Shown here one piece after another: positions 58,646 to 64,000 of a DNA stretch of 64,000 nt; the first letter of the stretch is position 1, and each line of letters starts with the position of its first letter. The stretch comes from Porodaedalea pini (taxonomy: Eukaryota > Basidiomycota > Agaricomycetes > Hymenochaetales > Hymenochaetaceae), in NCBI GenBank assembly GCA_002794775.1, contig NBAY01000072.1, forward strand, positions 151,745 through 215,744, read 5' to 3'. Under the pieces are notes generated by a model that saw only the letters and a program-made list of their open reading frames with translations, was not told where the DNA came from and did not search any database. The position numbers were made by a program, and so were the translations under genes.

Positions 58646-59740
58646 ATGACAAGTCGTCCTCTACGCCGAGGAGCAGAGGATGCTCCCTTATTTGATGGTC
58701 GTAACCCGCTGGATCTCCCTCGGTACTTCGAGGACATTGAGTATATCGCTATGGAGTGCAACTTAGACAACGCAGTGAAGATCCGGTACACGAAGTATTA
58801 TGCTTCGAGTTCGGTAGCTGAGCTGTGGGATACTGCCGATGATGTCGGTATGGGAGCAAGTGATTGGAATAAAGCGAAGGAAGCAATCATATCATTTTAC
58901 CTGGCGTTGGCGCCCAGTGTGCGCTTCTCTCAGGATGACCTTGAGAGGCTGGTCAAAGGATGGAGAAGCTGAGGAATTCAGTCAAGGGAGGATTTTGGAG
59001 AGTACCGGAGAGAGTTTATGGTGAGGTCGAGGTATTTGGAGCAAAACTCAATGGTTTCAGTGGAGGAAACGGCACGCATGTTCATTCGGGCTTTTACCGG
59101 CAAGCTGAAGGATAGGTTGCAGCAGCGTCTAGAAAGCAAGGAAACTGATCCGGCCCTGGGCAAACCATATTTGATCGAGTTGGTGGTGAAGCATGCCAAT
59201 TACATTCTCGCCGGTACAGTTTTCGACGACGTACTGACAGCTAAAACACCTGTACCGATGGGTCAGTCGAAGGCGAAATCGGAAGAGGTGGATATCGGTA
59301 CGGTGTGGGAAGTGGTCAAGAACATTCAGGTCCAGGTGCAGTCCCTTGGGCGAAGACCGCCGCCAGCGACAACGTCCCAGAGGAGTCCCAGGTGTGCGTT
59401 CTGTGGCAACACGAGCCACTACATTAGGTCGTGCCCGAAGGTGCTAGAGTATATCCAGGCAGGAAAGTGTGTGAGGGATGCGAATGGGAAGGTGACGCTA
59501 CCGAACGGAGGGTTTGTACCGAGCACGGCGTTGGGGGATAACTTGATGGAGAAGATAGATTCGTTGCATCAGGAGACCGGTACGGCATCGGTAAACCTCA
59601 TAGAGGTAGCGACAATGTCAACAGCACGTACTGATGGGTCGGAAGGCTCAGTAACGATGGCGGAGATTTTGGAGGAAGTGTCGGAAGAGGAATTGGAGGT
59701 GGCGAAGTATGAGATACTGCTTAACAAAGCAAAGAAGTGA
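58646..59740 (+). pseudogene. gag: Gag of the GTACCG-rich LTR element (one nonsense codon)
   Basis: MTSRPLRRGAEDAPLFDGRN start. The capsid-like region is DLPRYFEDIEYIAMECNL..YASSSVAELWDTADDV. TGA at 58970-58972 interrupts KGWRS*GIQSREDFGEYRRE; the frame is otherwise the same on both sides, so CGA is the likely ancestor. The nucleocapsid has CAFCGNTSHYIRSC. Ends at TGA 59738-59740, beyond which the same frame stays open. Confidence 0.82.
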
Positions 59741-61623
59741 GTGTCAGCGGTGAAGAAAGCAAAGATGGGTGGTGTCGAGATACCGACGAGGCCTGAAGGG
59801 GGGCCGGTGAACGTACCGGTGAACGAGGTTGAGGCGTACCGAGTGGCACTGGGATCAAAAGATAGTGGAGAGGATGCATACCGAGCACTACCTGAACCAA
59901 GCTCTGGTGAGGAGGAGGAGTACCCAGAAGTACCGGAGGCAGATGTGTACCGAGAGGCACCGGAGTTTGACGTGCTTCGAGAGGTACCGAAGTTAGACGT
60001 GTACCGAGAGGTATCTGAGTTCGAAGTGTACCAAAATGTACCGGAGTGGAAGGACGGTGGAGTGGGTGCATGCGGAGTGGTACCAGAGGTGGATATTAGT
60101 GCTGTGCAGGCGTACCGAGGAGTACCGGAGTTCGTTACAAGTTGCGAGGTATCAGGGGTTGACAAGCACCAAAGGGTACCAGAATGCGAAGACCATGCTG
60201 TGGTTGCATACCGAGCGGAGCTGGAGCCGGATACTGGTGGTCTAGAGGTGTACCGAGGTGTACCGGAGATTGAAGCCCTTCGAGATGTACCGGAGTTTGG
60301 TACAGATCACGATGTACCGAAGCTTGATGCACTTCGAGCAGTACCAGAGATTAAGGCGTACCGAAGCATCCCAGAGTCCGAAGACCGTGGTTCTGGTGTG
60401 TACCGGATGGAGCCAGGGCAAGGCTCTAGAGGTCCAGATGCATACCAATGTGTACCGGAGTTTGGTGTGTACCGAGACGTACCGACGTTTTGCGCACTTT
60501 GGGCAGTACTGGGTCTGGACGCATATCGAGGTGTACCAGAGTTAGAAGCGAGCCAAGTGGATCCGGAGCCGAGAATTAGTGACGAAAGTGTGTCCCTGGA
60601 GGTACCGGATGGTGGTGTGTACCGACGCGTACCCGAGGTCGAGGGAGTTCAAGATGTACCGACGTTTGACACACATCGAGTGGTAACGGGTTTCGACACG
60701 TACCAAGATGTACCGGAGTTAGAAGTTCGCCAAGCGGGTCCGGAGCCAAGCATTAGTGAGGAAGGGGTGCTCCTGGATGCACCAGAGGTGTACCGACGCG
60801 TACCGGAGGTTGTGGGGGTTCGAGACGTACCGATGGTTGACGGATATCAAGTGGTACTGGAAATTGAGGAATGCGGACGCGTACCGGAAGTAAAGTGTGG
60901 TGGATTCAGTGCATACCGAGCGGTGCAGCACCCGAGGCTAGTGGACCAGAGGCATACCGATGCGTACCGGAGGTTGTGGCGGTTCAAGACGTTCCAACGT
61001 TTGAAGGATATCGAGCGGTACCGGAATTCAAGGCATATGGATGCATACCGGAAGTGAAGTGTGGTGGATTCAGTGCGTACCGAGCGATGCCAGCACCTGA
61101 CACCAGTGGACTAGAGGTGTACCGAGGCGTACCGGATGAGCTGGCGGTTCAAGACGTACCGACGTTTGATGCAAATCAAGTGGTACCGGAAATTGATGCC
61201 TGCCAAAGTGTACCAGAAACGAAATGCAGTGGAGTCAATGCGAGTCAAGCGGTGCTATGGTCAGACACGAGTGTACCAGGGGCATACCGATGTGTACCGG
61301 AGGTCGTGGCGGTTCGGGACGTACCGATGTTTGACGCATATCGAGTGGTACTGGAGTTTGATGGGTACAGATGCGTACTGGAAATGAAGTGTAGTGGAGT
61401 TAGCAAATGCCAAGCGGTGCTAGGGACAGACCGTGGACTAGGGGAGTATTGGGGGTACCAAAGCGGCACCAGGAGTCACCGCCGAATGCACCGAGAATGT
61501 GTACCGAGCTGTTACCATCCGTACCGACAGAGAGGCCAACACTGGAAAGACACAGTACCTTGGACTTTGGTGCGAGCAGACTTCAGTGGAGGGAGGAGAG
61601 GAAGCTGGACACTACTTCAATGA
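59741..61623 (+). pseudogene. Repetitive frame after Gag (YR/VPE repeats)
   Basis: Continues the gag frame after a stop. Dozens of imperfect units of about 12 residues such as VYREVSEFEVYQNVPEW and AYRCVPEVVAVRDVPMFDAY. The frame runs to 61055, but from about 60925 the repeats continue in another frame (60871-61623), which shows a one-base slip. In other fungal Ty3 elements the short linker between Gag zinc finger and protease sits here; in this copy it seems to have expanded while pol is missing. No catalytic motif. Confidence 0.7.
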
Positions 61624-61823
61624 TGTTGCCAGAAGGAGTTTTAGCCTGGTCAGCGGTGGAGAGGGATAAATCCAACCCATTGAGTTTCGATCCAGGAGGC
61701 GTACCGATATTGGGACTTGTGCTGAGACGTACCGACAGACCCCAGTACTGGTCACCCCCTTTCCTGGTGTACCAAAGGGAAGGCGTGACTGGGGACAGTC
61801 ATGATTTCAAACGTCCCGGGAGA

Positions 61824-63792
61824 TGTAGAGTTCCGACGAGTGGCCAACCACTGCAGATCCCTCTAGAGGCCATCGGTTGCACATTCCGACAGGTATTGAT
61901 GCGTACCGGACTCAGAAGGATTGGCGCGACGTGTACCGGACCCAGAAGGATTTGCCCGACGCGTACCGGACACAGGATGATTCGCCCGACATCACATCAG
62001 TGGATCGCTAGGAAGATCCCCCTGGCAATTCGGGACGTACCGGAAAGCTTATGTCATTGGAGTCAGTTGGGACACGTACCGGAGATCTGCCCGATGATGG
62101 ATGATGACTCACCAATTGGAGGATCTCAGTTCCGGTGGAGCTGCGATATGACCGGATGATGGACTGAAGCAAATGGGGAAGTTGTCACATGGACAGGTTT
62201 TCTTTTGATTTTCTATGTTTCTCTTACATTCCAAATGTTTTCTCTCCGACGCTCTATGTTTCATCCGGTATGCACATTATACTCACTTTGGAATAATTTT
62301 CCTGTAGATAGATCTCTTGCACCTTGTATTTAGGGACTTCCCTGTCGTAGGTAGCAGGGGAGGGAAAAAACTACCGCAGAGTTCCCCTCAGATAGGGCAG
62401 CTTCCGTGCGTGCAGTTAGTCTCTGCAACAGTTAGTTTCATGGCAACCTCGCCTTCAGTCTCATCTCTTGTCTCGTTCTTGTTCTTGTCTCTGCTATCAC
62501 TATTGTCTCGTACCAGATTTGATATCTCACTCGTTCCGGCTCTGCACCGACACTCACATCGGGTCCAGAGCACCTTACAGTATTGATGCGTACTGACACG
62601 TACCGACGCGTACCGACACGTACCGACACGTACCGATGCATACCGACACGTACCAACGCGTTGAAAGGTGATGGTACGGTCTACTGGCAGACTCGGACCT
62701 GGTTGAGTTCGGCCACTGGGGGTTCACTCTAACGTGTCTGATGGAGGGGATAGTGTCAGGAAGTGTAGGGAAGTGTAGGGGAGTACTCGGGGCTAGGTGT
62801 CGACTCAAGGATGTGAGTACAAAGGACGACCGGCAAAACGTGCCTAAATGCGGTCAGAGAACAAAGAGCAACTACGATCTTGACAACCCGGGCTCGGAAA
62901 CTTGCCAGTGAAGACAGGAATCGATACTATTCGTCGAGACGATTCTGAATCTGAAAAGACCTCGAGACGCGATGCAGAATTGACGGAGATATAGCAGTTG
63001 CACTGGTTGCGGCTGGCGGAACGCACGGAACTCCCGGAACCAAAAGCTATTTTCGTAGCTCTACGACGCGGGCTCGGAATCGTGCAAGAAAAGACAGTGT
63101 TCGAAAGCGATTTTAGACGAGATTAAGAATCTGAAGAGAGCTCGGGAAACGGATAAGAACTGAGGGCGATATAGCGAAAGCAAGATTTTGCCGAAAATGG
63201 GACTCGAGACGGAACGGACGGAACGGACGGAACGACACTGAACGGCGATGGAGACGAGAACTAAAGACTGGGACTGACTCGGGGGAACTAAACTTTTATT
63301 TTTGAGACATTTACATGAGTGTTTAAATAACCAACAGAGGGTTGAGCCTCTGAGCGGCGTACAAAGGACACAAAGACAGACCGGAGGCTCTAGCCAAACA
63401 ACACCAAATAGCCGGAACTCGGAGCCGTAACTCGAGAACATGAGTAATTAAGCTTCGGGAGGCTCGGAACAATACCAGATGTGACCCAAAACGGACTTCG
63501 GTGGCTCACCGGTGCAGAACCAAGCTGTATGCGTCGAGTTAATACTGCCAAACACTGAAACTGTCCTGAAATGCGTCGGGGATACTTGTTAGACTGTCCT
63601 GAGTCGAGTCGAACCTAATAGAGCCGATTCCGAGGCCAGCGGCATCAGGATCTCCACAGCGTACCAACACGTACCGACGTGTACCGGGTTTTTCCCGTGC
63701 TCATACCGAGCATATATTTACTGCAAAAACTCAACGGAAACACGTCCCCAAATGAACTACCGATCCTAAACAACCCATACACAGGATCTACA
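61824..63792 (+). repeat. 3' LTR, interrupted by a solo LTR
   Basis: Same ends as the 5' LTR. The tandem CGTACCGACA array is longer here, and the foreign LTR inserted inside that array. Confidence 0.9.
62662..63658 (-). mobile_element. Solo LTR of an unrelated element
   Basis: 997 bp. On the minus strand it starts TGTGGAGATC and ends ACCTTTCA (TG...CA), flanked by GCGT on both sides (62658-62661, 63659-63662). On the minus strand GGTTATTTAAACACTC (about 63330) could be a TATA region and AAAATAAAAG a polyadenylation-like signal. It has a short CGGAACGGACGGAACGGACG tandem on the plus strand near 63212. Confidence 0.78.
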
Positions 63793-63796
63793 GCGT

Positions 63797-64000
63797 AGCT
63801 AAGAAATGACAGACGTACAGGCCCTTGAATGACGGTGAGCTCGAGCTGAGGCGTGCCCGGAACCGTATGCTTGATTCGGTGAGCATGCTATGCACGCTTC
63901 TTAACTTAAGAAGCTCAAAACTAACTTTTTAGCATTTCAATGAGTTTCTCGGTATGCCGACAACTCCGTAATATTCTCCAGATACCAGCTGAATTGTTTT
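63797..64000. other. Flank of LTR element, no gene seen
   Basis: Sequence to the right of the element; too short to judge. Confidence 0.4.

Larger units (their letters stand above)
57559..63792 (+). mobile_element. Non-autonomous LTR retrotransposon with gag and a GTACCG-repeat region
   Basis: Direct LTRs begin TGTAGAGTTC and end GGATCTACA; the element is flanked by GCGT (57555-57558, 63793-63796). Between the LTRs are gag and a long repetitive frame, but no protease, RT or integrase that I can see, so mobility would need proteins from a relative. The right LTR is interrupted by a solo LTR of another family (62662-63658). Leader: a TGGAGCCCAC stretch then a G-run (58492-58502). LTR copies are nearly identical over their first 760 bp, so insertion was recent. 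Confidence 0.88.

Overview
The window is genomic DNA of a filamentous fungus, most likely a mushroom-forming basidiomycete (Agaricomycete). The evidence is short GT-AG introns of about 50-80 bases in nearly every gene, a velvet-domain regulator, an F-box/LRR gene, a Plavaka-type CACTA transposase, a chromodomain Ty3 element and a LINE that ends in RNase H. Exon-intron structures were read by eye from splice signals and reading frame, so exon ends are predictions.

Layout. 1-1560: no convincing gene. 1570-4311 (-): PH-domain protein. 4411-7626: a complete pogo/Tigger transposon with perfect inverted ends, a TA duplication and an apparently intact transposase, lying about 100 bases upstream of the PH gene's proposed start. 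About 7640-20194 (-): a decayed LINE split by a chromodomain Ty3 retrotransposon (9293-15563, 5-bp duplication AAGAT). 20362-22029 (-): seven-exon F-box/LRR gene. 23453-26628 (+): a broken transposase-like gene of a family I do not recognise. 27872-28692: a large foldback palindrome.

28.7-37.7 kb is the most unusual part. A small three-exon gene (gene A, 28729-29329) has a duplicated, internally fused paralogue (gene B) together with about 0.9 kb of shared upstream DNA. Gene B's first exon is split by a 3956-bp element with 18-bp inverted repeats (32715-36670). That element carries no transposase but holds intron-containing pieces of two unrelated housekeeping genes, cytosolic prolyl-tRNA synthetase and eIF4G, plus a second copy of the foldback palindrome. 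It looks like a Pack-type element that captures host genes. An unrelated small gene (30549-31222, -) lies between A and B.

38356-39237 (+): a velvet gene whose 3' end is cut short and joined to a decayed piece of a gene family represented intact at 40674-43553 (+). 43856-45577 (-): t6A dehydratase (TCD1/TCD2 type). 46314-49000 (-): uncharacterised protein with a Trp/Gly/Glu/Gln repeat N-terminus. 50802-54910 (+): Plavaka transposase with in-frame stops. 57559-63792: an LTR element with gag but no recognisable pol, saturated with the hexamer GTACCG, whose right LTR is interrupted by a solo LTR of another family.

A theme across the transposons is CpG decay. All seven differences between the two Ty3 LTRs are CpG transitions, and most premature stops are TGA where CGA (Arg) is the likely ancestor. 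This suggests cytosine methylation of repeats. The pogo element lacks such stops and looks young.
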